From the NCBI GenBank assembly GCA_023248735.1, contig JAHFDY010000030.1:1-33365 (forward strand): 33,365 nt of DNA, given 5' to 3'. Positions 6,809-15,025 of the stretch are shown here, piece after piece. The DNA is from Myxococcales bacterium (lineage in GTDB: Bacteria; Myxococcota_A; Polyangia; Polyangiales; Polyangiaceae). Made by a program: the position numbers and the translations under genes. The notes beneath the pieces were generated by a model. It was not told where the DNA came from. It made no database searches and worked only from the letters and a program-made list of their open reading frames with translations. Position 1 is the stretch's first letter. Each line of letters starts with the position of its first letter.

Positions 6809-8494
6809 ATGGACCGAAATTCTGTCTCTCGTTTGCTGCTCATCGCGGCTGGTTTGCTCGCCCTGTATTTCTTCATGGGCCGCAAGTCGTCCGATGCGCC
6901 AGTGGTCCCGTCCGCTGAGACCTATATAAACGCACCCGATTTCGCTCCCGACCTCGTCGACGACAAAGCGGCTCCGCAGCCGCCTGAAGGCGAACTGTGC
7001 TCGATTAAGACCAGCAAATATGAGGCCGACTTGTCGGGTCGTGGCGCGGCCATTGTTCACTTCAGACTTCTCGAGCAACGATTTGCGCAGAGTCTTGCAG
7101 CCGACATTTCTTCGACCCCTGACCACGAACGCTGGCGCTCGCTGCGCGCCCTTTTTCGGACGCCAGGTGCGGACGACCAATTTCGATACGATCGCTTTCC
7201 ATGGAAGGCGAAACAACTCGACGCAAAAACGTGCGAGTTCAGTTACGAAGATGCCGGTCTCGTAGCTGTCAAGAAAGTTTATCGTTCAGGATCGGGGTCT
7301 TACGAACTTGACGTCGAGACGACGGTCTCGAACTTGGCCGACGTGCCGAAGAAGCACCGATTCAGCACCGGCGTTTTTGCGTGGCGTTTCAACAAGGAGT
7401 TGAGCGGCAGCCTAGGACGAGTGTCCCCGTTCGTGTCGGATGTCGCGTGCGCTGGCGGGACGCAGATTACCCGAAAGAACCCTGACGACTTCAAGAATGG
7501 TTGGCACTTCGAAACCGGCGTTGACCGATTTGTGACGGTTTCGAACTACTACTTTGCGCAAGCGATCTTTCCGGAGCCGGACCAGAAGGTCGATTGCGCG
7601 CTCATCACGGAGGGTTGGCCGACCGCCGTCGGCCAGTCGGCGAGCGACGACAATGCGGCAAAGAGTTACCGCGCGTGGATGAACTACCCCGTCCGCGAGC
7701 TCGCGCCAAAGGGTTCGGCAACGTACAGGCAGACGGCGTTTTTTGGTCCCAAAGAGCGTTCTGTCCTTGCGCATGTTGCAGGCGGCAACCGTGGCGCAGA
7801 TGGCCTTATCGACCTCGGCTTTTTCACGGTGGTCGCGAAAGTACTCGTCAACTTCCTGAACATTTTGCACGACAAGGTGACGTTCGGAAATTGGGGTCTC
7901 GCGATCATCTTGATGACGGTGTGCGTCCGTCTCGTCTTGTTTCCGCTTACGTGGAAATCGATTCAGTCGACCGTTGCGATGCGGCGGATCAAGCCTGAGC
8001 TCGACGCATTGAAAGAGAAGTTCAAAGACGACCAGCAGGCCTTCGGCCTCGCGCAAATGGAGCTCTGGCGGAAGCACAAGATTAACCCACTCGGTGGTTG
8101 CTTGCCCCAGCTCGTGCAGATGCCGGTTTGGTTTGCGATGTACCGCACATTGCAAACCGCGGCGGAAATGTATCACGTGAAGTTTCTTTGGTTCGCCGAC
8201 CTTTCGGCACCTGATCGTTTCTACATTTTGCCGCTCTTGCTCGGCGGGTTCATGATCTTGCAGCAGCGCATCGTTCCAATGCAGGGGGTTGACCCGGTTC
8301 AAGCGAAGATGATGACGTGGATGATGCCGATCGTCTTTACTGTGATGATGCTCTTTTTGCCGGCGGCTCTCGGTGTGTACATGCTCACCAACAGCATTCT
8401 TGGTATCGTGCAGCAGCTAGCGATCGAGAAGTTCGCGCCACCGCCGCCGCCGGCCGGCACCATCCAAGTCAGAGAAATTACCGCGGCGAGATAG
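6809..8494 (+). CDS. yidC: Membrane protein insertase YidC
   Basis: YidC (Oxa1 family) inserts and folds inner-membrane proteins, alone or with SecYEG. The 561-residue length and layout match Gram-negative YidC. An N-terminal anchor (LLLIAAGLLALYFFM) is followed by a large periplasmic beta domain to about residue 340, then the conserved five-helix insertase core. The core begins near residue 360 with GNWGLAIILMTVCVRLVLFPL, whose Arg is the conserved groove residue, followed by the cytoplasmic hairpin KPELDALKEKF, then NPLGGCLPQLVQMPVWFAMY and the late helices MMPIVFTVMMLFLPAALGVYML. The C-terminus is short. It lies between yidD and jag, the usual order. Confidence 0.97.
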   Translation: MDRNSVSRLLLIAAGLLALYFFMGRKSSDAPVVPSAETYINAPDFAPDLVDDKAAPQPPEGELCSIKTSKYEADLSGRGAAIVHFRLLEQRFAQSLAADISSTPDHERWRSLRALFRTPGADDQFRYDRFPWKAKQLDAKTCEFSYEDAGLVAVKKVYRSGSGSYELDVETTVSNLADVPKKHRFSTGVFAWRFNKELSGSLGRVSPFVSDVACAGGTQITRKNPDDFKNGWHFETGVDRFVTVSNYYFAQAIFPEPDQKVDCALITEGWPTAVGQSASDDNAAKSYRAWMNYPVRELAPKGSATYRQTAFFGPKERSVLAHVAGGNRGADGLIDLGFFTVVAKVLVNFLNILHDKVTFGNWGLAIILMTVCVRLVLFPLTWKSIQSTVAMRRIKPELDALKEKFKDDQQAFGLAQMELWRKHKINPLGGCLPQLVQMPVWFAMYRTLQTAAEMYHVKFLWFADLSAPDRFYILPLLLGGFMILQQRIVPMQGVDPVQAKMMTWMMPIVFTVMMLFLPAALGVYMLTNSILGIVQQLAIEKFAPPPPPAGTIQVREITAAR

Positions 8495-8558
8495 CGCGCC
8501 TGAACTGCAATTGGGCGCGTTGCAACCTCGTACGCATTTGGGAAAGGAAGTTTACCAA

Positions 8559-9092
8559 GTGTCTGAGACAGAAGAAATCAAGGCCGATCCACAAGCCGAC
8601 AAGGCGCTCTCGTTTCTTCGCTTGCTGCTCGGCAAGATGCAGATGGACGTTGAGGTCAACGTTGCTCCCGACGATGGCGAAGCCGAGAGCGACGAACTAC
8701 GGCTCGAAATCGAAGGTCCTGATGCAGGGCGCATCATTGGGAAGAAGGGCCTGACGCTAGAAGCCGTGCAATATCTCACGACTCGCGTGATCGCTCGTCT
8801 CGGTGGTGAGAAGCGACATATCTTGGTCGACGCGGAAGGGTATCGCGCTCGTCACGAGGACCAGCTCGCGACGATGGCGAAGAAGCTCGCGCAGCGGGTG
8901 GCGCGGGAAGGCAAGATCATTACGTTCGATCCCATGAGTCCGCGCGATCGCCGCGTTGTACATATGGCCGTCAAGGATGCCGAAGGTGTGCGCACCGAGA
9001 GCGTTGGCCATGAGCCCGACCGCCGTGTGCAGCTCATTCCCGAGAAGCGCGCCGCAGCGGCGTCGTCGCCCAAGGTCGCCGAGCAGAGCTAA
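8559..9092 (+). CDS. jag: KH/R3H RNA-binding protein Jag (KhpB/EloR family)
   Basis: A 177-residue RNA-binding protein of the Jag/KhpB family. After a short acidic N-terminus it has a KH domain with GRIIGKKGLTLEAVQYL, then an R3H domain with MSPRDRRVVHMAV carrying the R-x3-H motif. The tail is basic and Ala/Ser-rich. The separate N-terminal Jag_N domain found in many Firmicute members is absent. I chose GTG 8559 because GGAAAGGAAG lies just upstream; an in-frame TTG at 8511 would add 16 residues. It ends the rpmH cluster, and its stop codon overlaps the stop of the next, convergent gene. Confidence 0.93.
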   Translation: MSETEEIKADPQADKALSFLRLLLGKMQMDVEVNVAPDDGEAESDELRLEIEGPDAGRIIGKKGLTLEAVQYLTTRVIARLGGEKRHILVDAEGYRARHEDQLATMAKKLAQRVAREGKIITFDPMSPRDRRVVHMAVKDAEGVRTESVGHEPDRRVQLIPEKRAAAASSPKVAEQS

Positions 9093-10411
9093 CGCTTCTT
9101 GAGTCGCAGAAGAGCGACGAGAGTCGCGGTGAAAAGGGCGACGAGCGAAGCGCCTCCCTGCTCAGTCTGCGTCATGTTGCATGCGCAGCCTGTGCGGCCG
9201 GGTGCCTCGCTTCCAGGGTTGGAAGCGTCAGTTGAAGGCGGCTCGCCCGCAGCGACGGATCCGGAGCGGATCCGATCTCGGAGGGCCGGCCACTCTGCGG
9301 CGCACTGCGCACCTGCTTCGGTCGCGCACGTGAGTGGACCTTCGATATCCGTAAAATGTAACAGTGGTTTGAACGTTTTGCCCTCATCGCCAGAGAGGCC
9401 AAGCAGGAACCCGTTCGCCTCATTGGAGCAGGCGTAGAGCCCTGTTGCGTGCGCCGTGAGACACTCGATTTCGATCTTCGTCGTTTGCGCAAATTGCCAG
9501 TCGCCGGTTGATGCGACCTTGATGCCATCTTGGGGGCCGCCAACGAAGACGCGCTTGCCGTCGGGCGAAAGTGCGAAGCCGAGCATTTGGCCCGTAAGGC
9601 GGATGCGCTCAACCCATGTCTTTGCGCCGTCATCGCTCACGAGCAAGCGGGTTGGACCTTCGCCGCCCGTGCGTGCATAAACGCGGTCTGGGTTTGTTGG
9701 GTCGACGGCCGCGATGTAGAGCGCCTTCTCGGTGTTGGTTTTGACATCGGTCATGTCGGAAAGAAGGTTGACGTCTGCGGATAACCAGGTCTCGCCGGTG
9801 TCGTCGGTCGTGTAGACAACGCCGTGCAACGGGGCTTCGATTAGCTCGGCTGATACGTAAATGCGGGCCGGACTGGAGGGGGCGACCTCGAGTGTTTCGA
9901 CGAACGCGTTGCGGGGCAACGCTGTGCCTAGTGTCTTCCAGCTTGCGCCGTTGTCGGATGTTCCGTGAAGCTGAACTTTGTATTGGGGGTTTGTCCCGCC
10001 GCCGCCGTCGTACGTGCAAGTAAGCGCGAAGGCCGACGCGGGATCGTCCTTTCGTACGGTGACATCGCTGACGACCTGCTTGACCAGGGCGCCCGGAACA
10101 AAGCTCCAAGAACAGCGATCGACGGTCGAGTGACTGAGGCCGGTAAATAGACCCGCAATGATCGACGTGTCGGCCATGATGCCGATTGCAGGATCTTGGG
10201 TGCCACTGTAGCCGATTGCACTTTCGCAGACCCAATGCCATTTCCCAGCGTCGTCGGCCAAAAGCACGCCGAACGTTGTGCGCAGGACGAGTTCGTTGTT
10301 CGATCCGATGACGAGCTGATTCGCACCGGCGGCGCGTCCATTGGCGCCTGCTTCCGTTGAAAATGTAACTGTGATGAGAGAAATTGCAGCGGCCACAATG
10401 GCGAGTCTCAT
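9089..10411 (-). CDS. Secreted Asp-box (BNR) repeat protein with MYXO-CTERM-like anchor
   Basis: A 440-residue exported protein. A signal peptide (MRLAIVAAAISLITVTFSTEAGA) precedes a body with Asp-box motifs of sialidase/Vps10-type propellers: SDNGASWKTLG, TDDTGETW, SDDGAKTW and SGDEGKTF. It is probably a beta-propeller; no sialidase catalytic residues were recognised. The C-terminus has a Ser/Pro linker, GRTGCACNM, a hydrophobic stretch (ASLVALFTATLVALL) and a final RLKKR. This Cys + membrane helix + basic-tail layout is the MYXO-CTERM sorting signal known from myxobacteria and processed by myxosortases. ATG 10411 gives the signal peptide; the open frame extends 22 codons further. It converges on jag with overlapping stops and lies 28 bases after the methyltransferase. 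Confidence 0.82.
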   Translation of the reverse strand: MRLAIVAAAISLITVTFSTEAGANGRAAGANQLVIGSNNELVLRTTFGVLLADDAGKWHWVCESAIGYSGTQDPAIGIMADTSIIAGLFTGLSHSTVDRCSWSFVPGALVKQVVSDVTVRKDDPASAFALTCTYDGGGGTNPQYKVQLHGTSDNGASWKTLGTALPRNAFVETLEVAPSSPARIYVSAELIEAPLHGVVYTTDDTGETWLSADVNLLSDMTDVKTNTEKALYIAAVDPTNPDRVYARTGGEGPTRLLVSDDGAKTWVERIRLTGQMLGFALSPDGKRVFVGGPQDGIKVASTGDWQFAQTTKIEIECLTAHATGLYACSNEANGFLLGLSGDEGKTFKPLLHFTDIEGPLTCATEAGAQCAAEWPALRDRIRSGSVAAGEPPSTDASNPGSEAPGRTGCACNMTQTEQGGASLVALFTATLVALLRLKKR

Positions 10412-10439
10412 GCCCAGAAGGATAGCCGCTGGGAGAGGC

Positions 10440-11132
10440 TCACCGGCCAGATTCGTCAGGTTCGCGCGGTGAGGCAATGACGCAAAGTTCGTACGTTGAG
10501 GCGGCGAGGCTCAGCCAAAACAAGGGTTCGAATGCTCTGGACCACGCGGATTCGGGCCATGATACGGCAAGGAGCTTGATGCCACTTCGCGTGTCGGTGC
10601 ACTCCGCTGTGCGGTCATCGAGGGGAGTGATGACGATCGGGTGCCCCTCATGGAAAGAGGCCGCCATCGCCTCCGCCGTGGGCACTTCGAGGTAGATCAT
10701 TCCGTCGGGCTTAACGACGCGAGCGCATTCGCGCGCAAGCGCGTCGAGGTGGCGTTCATCGGCATCGGGGGGGTGGGCGAGCGTGCCGTGCAAGGACATC
10801 ACGACGTCGTACGACCGGTCAGCAACGGCCCACGGCGCCCAAATGTCTCCGAGGACCAGCGACTTTGCGCGTCCGCGCGCTCTGGCCTGTTCGAGCATGC
10901 GTTCGGAGGAATCGATGCCAGTCACGATGCAACTGAGCTCGTCGAGCACGACGAGCTCACGACCTGTGCCAATGCCGAGGTCAAGTACGTGAGAACCACG
11001 TGGGATCACGCCGTCGAGGCGGGAGCGCACTTCCTCGAGAGATCGACCCAGATCGCGGTCATAGTTCCCGGCGACAGCGTCAAAGAAAGCGGACGTTTTC
11101 AACGCCCTGAACGTAAGCTCAATCGTGCACAT
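10440..11132 (-). CDS. Class I SAM-dependent methyltransferase
   Basis: A 230-residue protein with the Rossmann-like methyltransferase fold. AFFDAVAGNYDRDLG near the start is the usual lead-in of UbiE/bioC-like enzymes. Motif I is VLDLGIGTGRELVVL (SAM-binding glycine loop), followed by the acidic residue in VTGIDSSERML and motif IV-like SYDVVMSLHGTLAHP; VKPDGMIYLEVP is the post-strand motif. The substrate cannot be told. ATG 11132 was chosen as the first Met before the fold; the open frame extends to 11426 across the divergent cyclase start and is implausible there. It is divergent from the FHA-GGDEF gene (about 54 bases) and upstream of the Asp-box gene, with which it may be cotranscribed. 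Confidence 0.85.
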   Translation of the reverse strand: MCTIELTFRALKTSAFFDAVAGNYDRDLGRSLEEVRSRLDGVIPRGSHVLDLGIGTGRELVVLDELSCIVTGIDSSERMLEQARARGRAKSLVLGDIWAPWAVADRSYDVVMSLHGTLAHPPDADERHLDALARECARVVKPDGMIYLEVPTAEAMAASFHEGHPIVITPLDDRTAECTDTRSGIKLLAVSWPESAWSRAFEPLFWLSLAASTYELCVIASPREPDESGR

Positions 11133-11186
11133 CAGCCATATTCTTGCGGCGACTCCTGCGCTAACAAGCCGGCCTGGGTGCCCTTC

Positions 11187-12086
11187 GTGACCGATGCAGA
11201 AGAGAAAACGCGAATTACCGCGGTCGTCGATAAGCCGCTTAAGGGCGATACGGCGCGAGGTAACGATTGCTTGGTCGTCATCTACACGAAGGAGCCGACG
11301 CTTCTGGGGAAGCGATTTGTCCTCGATGCGAGCCCGGTCCGCATTGGGCGAGGGTTTGAGAATCAAATCGCGCTCGAGGGCGACTCGGTGTCGCGAAGGC
11401 ACGCCCACCTCGAACAGCGGGGCCACAACTGGTGGTGCGTCGATGATGGTTCAACCAACGGAAGTTACGTAAACGACGCTCAAGTCCTGCGTGAACAGCG
11501 ACTCGACAATGGGGACCGCCTAAAGGTTGGCCCCACCATTTTTAAGTACCTCGCGGGCGAGGACGTCGAGGCGCTCTACCACGAAGAAATTTATCGCATG
11601 ACCATCATCGACGGTCTGACGCAAGCGCACGTCAAGCGCTTCTTTCTCGAGGCGCTCGAGAAAGAGCTCATGCGCGCGAAGCGGCACGTACGCCCCCTGT
11701 CGCTCCTCATGTTCGACATCGATCACTTCAAACTTGTTAACGACACGCACGGTCATCTTGCGGGCGATTTCGTGCTCAAGGAGGTGGCTCGCACCGTGCA
11801 GAGTCGAATTCGCCGAGACGAAGTCCTCGCGCGATATGGCGGCGAGGAGTTCGCGATTCTGTTGCCGGAAACGGGTCTTGAAGGTGCGCGCGCACTTGCG
11901 GAGATCTTGCGCGAGCGCACCGAGCACGCGCGCTTTACGTTTCAAGGTGAGACGATTCGGGTCACCATCTCGATCGGCGTTGCGACTCTCGATGACGCCG
12001 AAAAAACAGGTCATGATTTGTTACAAATAGCGGACGGCTTTCTCTATGAAGCGAAGCGAGGCGGCCGTAACCAGGTTGTTGGATGA
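11187..12086 (+). CDS. FHA-GGDEF diguanylate cyclase
   Basis: A 299-residue cytoplasmic signalling protein. An FHA domain (about 30-118) has GRG at 54-56, SRRH at 69-72 and DDGSTNGSYVND, the phosphothreonine-binding features. A GGDEF domain (about 135-297) has DGLTQ, LLMFDIDHFKLVND with metal-binding Asp177, and RYGGEEFAILL with the active-site GGEEF at 218-222. It should make cyclic di-GMP under control of a phosphorylated partner, perhaps a Ser/Thr kinase target. The position of the inhibitory RxxD site reads RRDE, so product inhibition may be weak. The layout resembles Bdellovibrio DgcB (from memory). GTG 11187 is the chosen start; GTG 11178 is an alternative. Its stop overlaps the next gene as ATGA. 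Confidence 0.92.
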   Translation: MTDAEEKTRITAVVDKPLKGDTARGNDCLVVIYTKEPTLLGKRFVLDASPVRIGRGFENQIALEGDSVSRRHAHLEQRGHNWWCVDDGSTNGSYVNDAQVLREQRLDNGDRLKVGPTIFKYLAGEDVEALYHEEIYRMTIIDGLTQAHVKRFFLEALEKELMRAKRHVRPLSLLMFDIDHFKLVNDTHGHLAGDFVLKEVARTVQSRIRRDEVLARYGGEEFAILLPETGLEGARALAEILRERTEHARFTFQGETIRVTISIGVATLDDAEKTGHDLLQIADGFLYEAKRGGRNQVVG

Positions 12087-13411
12087 GGGCGATCGACCGC
12101 GTCGACGAACTCGGACAGCAAATGCCCGAGATTATGGTCACGCCGCCAGGGCCAAAATCACGAGCACTCTCGCTTCGCATGGCGCGAGTTGAGTGTCCTT
12201 CTTTTGAAGCAAGACGCGAGGCACGCGTTGCCACTAGTGGGCACGATCACGCGCCCATCGTCTACGCCCGCGGTCGCGGTTCAAATGTAACGGACGTTGA
12301 CGGCAATCGATATGTGGATCTCACCGCAGGTTTTGGTGCGCTCGCATTTGGTTACAACGATCCTGAAGTCGCGTCGGAAGTCTTCGCCCAGGACTACGCG
12401 CTCTCGATGGCGCTGGGAGACGTCTACGCGGCCGATTGCAAGGCACCACTGCTTGAGGCGCTCGCAGCGCTCTATCCTGAAGAGGGCGCGCGGGTCTTGC
12501 TCGGCGGAAGTGGTGCGGATGCTGTTACAGCCGCGCTGAAGACTGCGATGCTCGCGACCGGCAAGCCGGGGATTGTTGCGTTCAAGGGTTCCTACCACGG
12601 TCTCTCCCACGGCCCTCTTGCAGCTTGCGGGCTCTCTTCCAAGTTCCGCGATCCCTTCTTTGGGCAGCTCAACCAAAACGTACAGTTTCTTGATTATCCA
12701 GCGAGTGAACTGTCGCTTTCGCTCGAGCAACTGCGTTCTGCTCTTCGATCTGGCAACGTGGGCGCGGTGCTCGTTGAGCCGGTGCTTGGAAGGGGTGGGT
12801 GTATTGCGGTTTCGGAGGGCTTTTGGGCGGCCGCTCGCAGCGCTTGCGACGAAGGCGGCGCACTTCTGATTGCCGACGAGGTGTGGACTGGTATCGGTCG
12901 ATCCGGGTCGATGCTCGCGTCAGTTGCGAGTGCGGGACGACCTGACGTCGTGTGTCTAGGAAAGGCGCTCGGGGGGGGATGGCCAATCTCCGCCATGATT
13001 GGCCGCGAAGGCGTCATGAACGCGTGGGCGAAACATGGCGGCGCCGCGATTCACACGTCGACGCACGCAGCGCATCCTTCGGGGGTCGTTGCTGCTCTGA
13101 CCGTCTTGCGCAAGGTCCTTCGAGAAGATTGGGTCACGAGGAATCGTCAACTTGGTGATCGATTCGTCGAGGCTTTGCGACGTGAAGTGGGCCGCGATGT
13201 TGCGAGCATTTCGGCGCGTGGGCTCATGGTGGGTGTTCGCGTGCCGGGCGCACCTCGCGCGCTTGCCGTGTCGCGAAAATTGCTCATGGACGGCTACATT
13301 GTGCTCACGGGTGGTGAGGCCGGGGACGTGCTGACGTTCACGCCCGCGTTCAACACTAACGCTACGTTGCTCGACGCAGCAGCCGCAGCGCTCGGCCGCG
13401 CGCTCGCGTGA
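12083..13411 (+). CDS. Class III pyridoxal-phosphate aminotransferase (GabT/HemL-like)
   Basis: A 442-residue PLP enzyme of the acetylornithine/4-aminobutyrate/glutamate-semialdehyde group. Visible marks are DVDGNRYVDLTAGFGALAFGYN, the phosphate-binding GGSGADAVTAALK, FKGSYHGLSHG, the PLP-ring Asp in IADEVWTGIGRSG, and the Schiff-base Lys294 in CLGKALGGGWP. Length is normal and all key residues are present, so it should be active; the amino donor and acceptor cannot be told. The start ATG overlaps the stop of the FHA-GGDEF cyclase (ATGA), an unusual coupling for a metabolic enzyme. A 98-base gap without an evident gene follows before the propeller gene. Confidence 0.93.
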   Translation: MRAIDRVDELGQQMPEIMVTPPGPKSRALSLRMARVECPSFEARREARVATSGHDHAPIVYARGRGSNVTDVDGNRYVDLTAGFGALAFGYNDPEVASEVFAQDYALSMALGDVYAADCKAPLLEALAALYPEEGARVLLGGSGADAVTAALKTAMLATGKPGIVAFKGSYHGLSHGPLAACGLSSKFRDPFFGQLNQNVQFLDYPASELSLSLEQLRSALRSGNVGAVLVEPVLGRGGCIAVSEGFWAAARSACDEGGALLIADEVWTGIGRSGSMLASVASAGRPDVVCLGKALGGGWPISAMIGREGVMNAWAKHGGAAIHTSTHAAHPSGVVAALTVLRKVLREDWVTRNRQLGDRFVEALRREVGRDVASISARGLMVGVRVPGAPRALAVSRKLLMDGYIVLTGGEAGDVLTFTPAFNTNATLLDAAAAALGRALA

Positions 13412-13509
13412 GCAAGAGGTGCATCGCGATGTCGGGAAGTGAGCGAGCTTTTCCAACAAGGGGTGGTCCCGATGGATCATTGAGCTGAGTTTGGCCGTAC
13501 AGTGACGCC

Positions 13510-14442
13510 ATGCAATTTCTTCGGTCGTTAGTCGTGCGTCTTGTATCGGGTGGCATTTTCCTCGCTGCGGTGAACGCGCAGGCAGACGATGACGACGAGA
13601 CCGCGAAGCACGATGTTCGCGTACTCGCACACGGTCAGGCGGATCCCTGGGGCGTGGCTACAGATGGCGCCTACGTGTATTGGACGAATTTTTCGGCTAC
13701 CGGAGGCGTGGTGCGCGTGCCGCGTCATGGCGGAAAGCCTCAAGTAATCGCCGCAAGTGCGAAACCGGCGCGGCTCGCCGTTGACGCGAAGTACGTCTAT
13801 TGGACGGCGACCGAAGATGGCAACGTGATGCGCGCGCCGGTAACTGGCGGGGCCACCAAGGTGCTCGCGCGCGGACAGAAACGTCCCGCGCGCATCGCGA
13901 TCGATGCCACGTCGGTATACTGGACGACCGAAAACGGAGGCACGGTGATGAAGGCGCCGCTCGAAGGTGGTCACGCTACGGAACTGGTGAACGACCAGCT
14001 CATGCCGGGTGGCATCACCGTGTCGGGTGGGTACGTCTATTGGGGAACGATACTCGGTGGCCGGATTAAGAAGATAAGCGTGAAAGGAGGGGAGATCACG
14101 ACGCTCGCGGCGGACCAAGCGTTGCCCCAAGACATCGCGGTGGATGCGACGCACGTGTACTGGGCAAACATGATCGGAGGCGTGAAGAAAGTGCCGATTG
14201 ATGGCGGCCACGTGGTCACGCTCGCGGCTTGGCAAGGAACGCCGCGGGGCCTCGCGATCGACGATACCCACGTGTTTTGGGCGAATCAGTCGGGCGGAAA
14301 GGTGATGAAGGTCGCCAAGAGTGGCGGCCGGATTCGGACGATTGCGCACGGCCAGAAGAAGCCATTCGGCGTCGCGGTCGATGGGTCGCGGGTGTTCTGG
14401 GCGGCGAACGGCGACGGCAATGTCATGAGCGCGAGTAAGTAG
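13510..14442 (+). CDS. Exported seven-repeat YWTD-like beta-propeller protein
   Basis: A 310-residue protein with a signal peptide (MQFLRSLVVRLVSGGIFLAAVNAQA) followed by seven repeats of about 38-43 residues. Each has a VYWT/VYWA/VFWA strand, a Gly-Gly turn and a P-x-x-[IVL]-[AT]-[IV] strand; examples are YVYWTNFSATGG, SVYWTTENGG and RVFWAANGDG. Seven copies suggest a closed seven-bladed propeller fused to nothing else, periplasmic or secreted. Such domains usually bind proteins or sugars; no catalytic residues are evident. It may be monocistronic, since about 580 bases without a clear gene follow. No Shine-Dalgarno is obvious before the ATG. Confidence 0.82.
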   Translation: MQFLRSLVVRLVSGGIFLAAVNAQADDDDETAKHDVRVLAHGQADPWGVATDGAYVYWTNFSATGGVVRVPRHGGKPQVIAASAKPARLAVDAKYVYWTATEDGNVMRAPVTGGATKVLARGQKRPARIAIDATSVYWTTENGGTVMKAPLEGGHATELVNDQLMPGGITVSGGYVYWGTILGGRIKKISVKGGEITTLAADQALPQDIAVDATHVYWANMIGGVKKVPIDGGHVVTLAAWQGTPRGLAIDDTHVFWANQSGGKVMKVAKSGGRIRTIAHGQKKPFGVAVDGSRVFWAANGDGNVMSASK

Positions 14443-15024
14443 CCGCGGGACACGCGACGGGTGGGGCTCACGCCAGGGCGCCGTGGTCGAGCCGCGGACG
14501 CAACTCCGCGTTGACTCGATTCCCGGGGGCTGCGCAGAATCTTCCGCTCCCGGGGTCCCCGGGGAGAAGAAAACGACAGTTGCGGATAGAGCCACTTTTT
14601 TGTCGAATCTGTTTAGCGACGACCCCGTTACTTTGGTGTTGGCATCACCACACCCCGTCGGTTGTCCCGCCCGTCCATTCGTCCCATTCGGTTGTTGCAA
14701 GAAACTGCGCGCGCAGCCTTCGTATCGCAAGGCCCATGCCGGCGAGCGCCGCTGGGAAAACGCACCTTGAGGGCCCTGTCTCTGTCGTCACGGCCAAGGA
14801 GGCGCCCGGCGCGTGACACTTCGAATCGGCGCGATTGCTGTTACTTTGGACCACGACGGTTATGAAGGGCCCGTCTTGCTGGTCGTTCTCCCTGCTCGCA
14901 GGACCAACTGGGTACGTCGATGGCCGCCCCTTGCGGCAACCGAGCTCAGACGATGGCGAATCACGGCGAGATTGTCGTTGATTTGCTTTGAGGTGCCCCA
15001 GCCCGCCGGCTACACGGGTGCGTG
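14443..15024. other. Long gap with no convincing gene before luxE-like gene
   Basis: About 580 bases follow the propeller gene. They hold GC-rich palindromes (CGCGGA/TCCGCG at 14493-14510; CTCCC/GGGAG-type pairing within 14547-14566), neither with a clean T run. A weak promoter-like pair lies at TTGACT (14511-14516), 18 bases, CAGAAT (14535-14540). The 10-mer GTTACTTTGG occurs at 14627-14636 and 14840-14849. Several overlapping short frames end in GTGA/TGATG junctions but resemble no protein I know. It may be a long leader, a decayed gene or a small-protein region. Confidence 0.45.
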
Positions 15025-15025
15025 A
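14813..15025 (+). CDS. Possible 70-residue coupled small ORF
   Basis: From GTG 14813 a 70-residue frame runs to TGA 15023-15025 and meets the luxE-like ATG in a TGATG overlap; its own GTG overlaps the TGA (14814-14816) of another short frame as GTGA. The product is Arg/Leu-rich, with TLDHDGYEGPVLLVVLP and no recognisable domain or signal peptide. The junctions look like translational coupling, but the amino-acid composition is not convincing and GC-rich DNA makes such frames by chance. Confidence 0.25.
   Translation: MTLRIGAIAVTLDHDGYEGPVLLVVLPARRTNWVRRWPPLAATELRRWRITARLSLICFEVPQPAGYTGA

Noticed and set aside
10641-11186. Upstream extension of the FHA-GGDEF frame
   Set aside because: These ~180 residues are antisense to the methyltransferase and carry no domain; the FHA protein begins near 11187.
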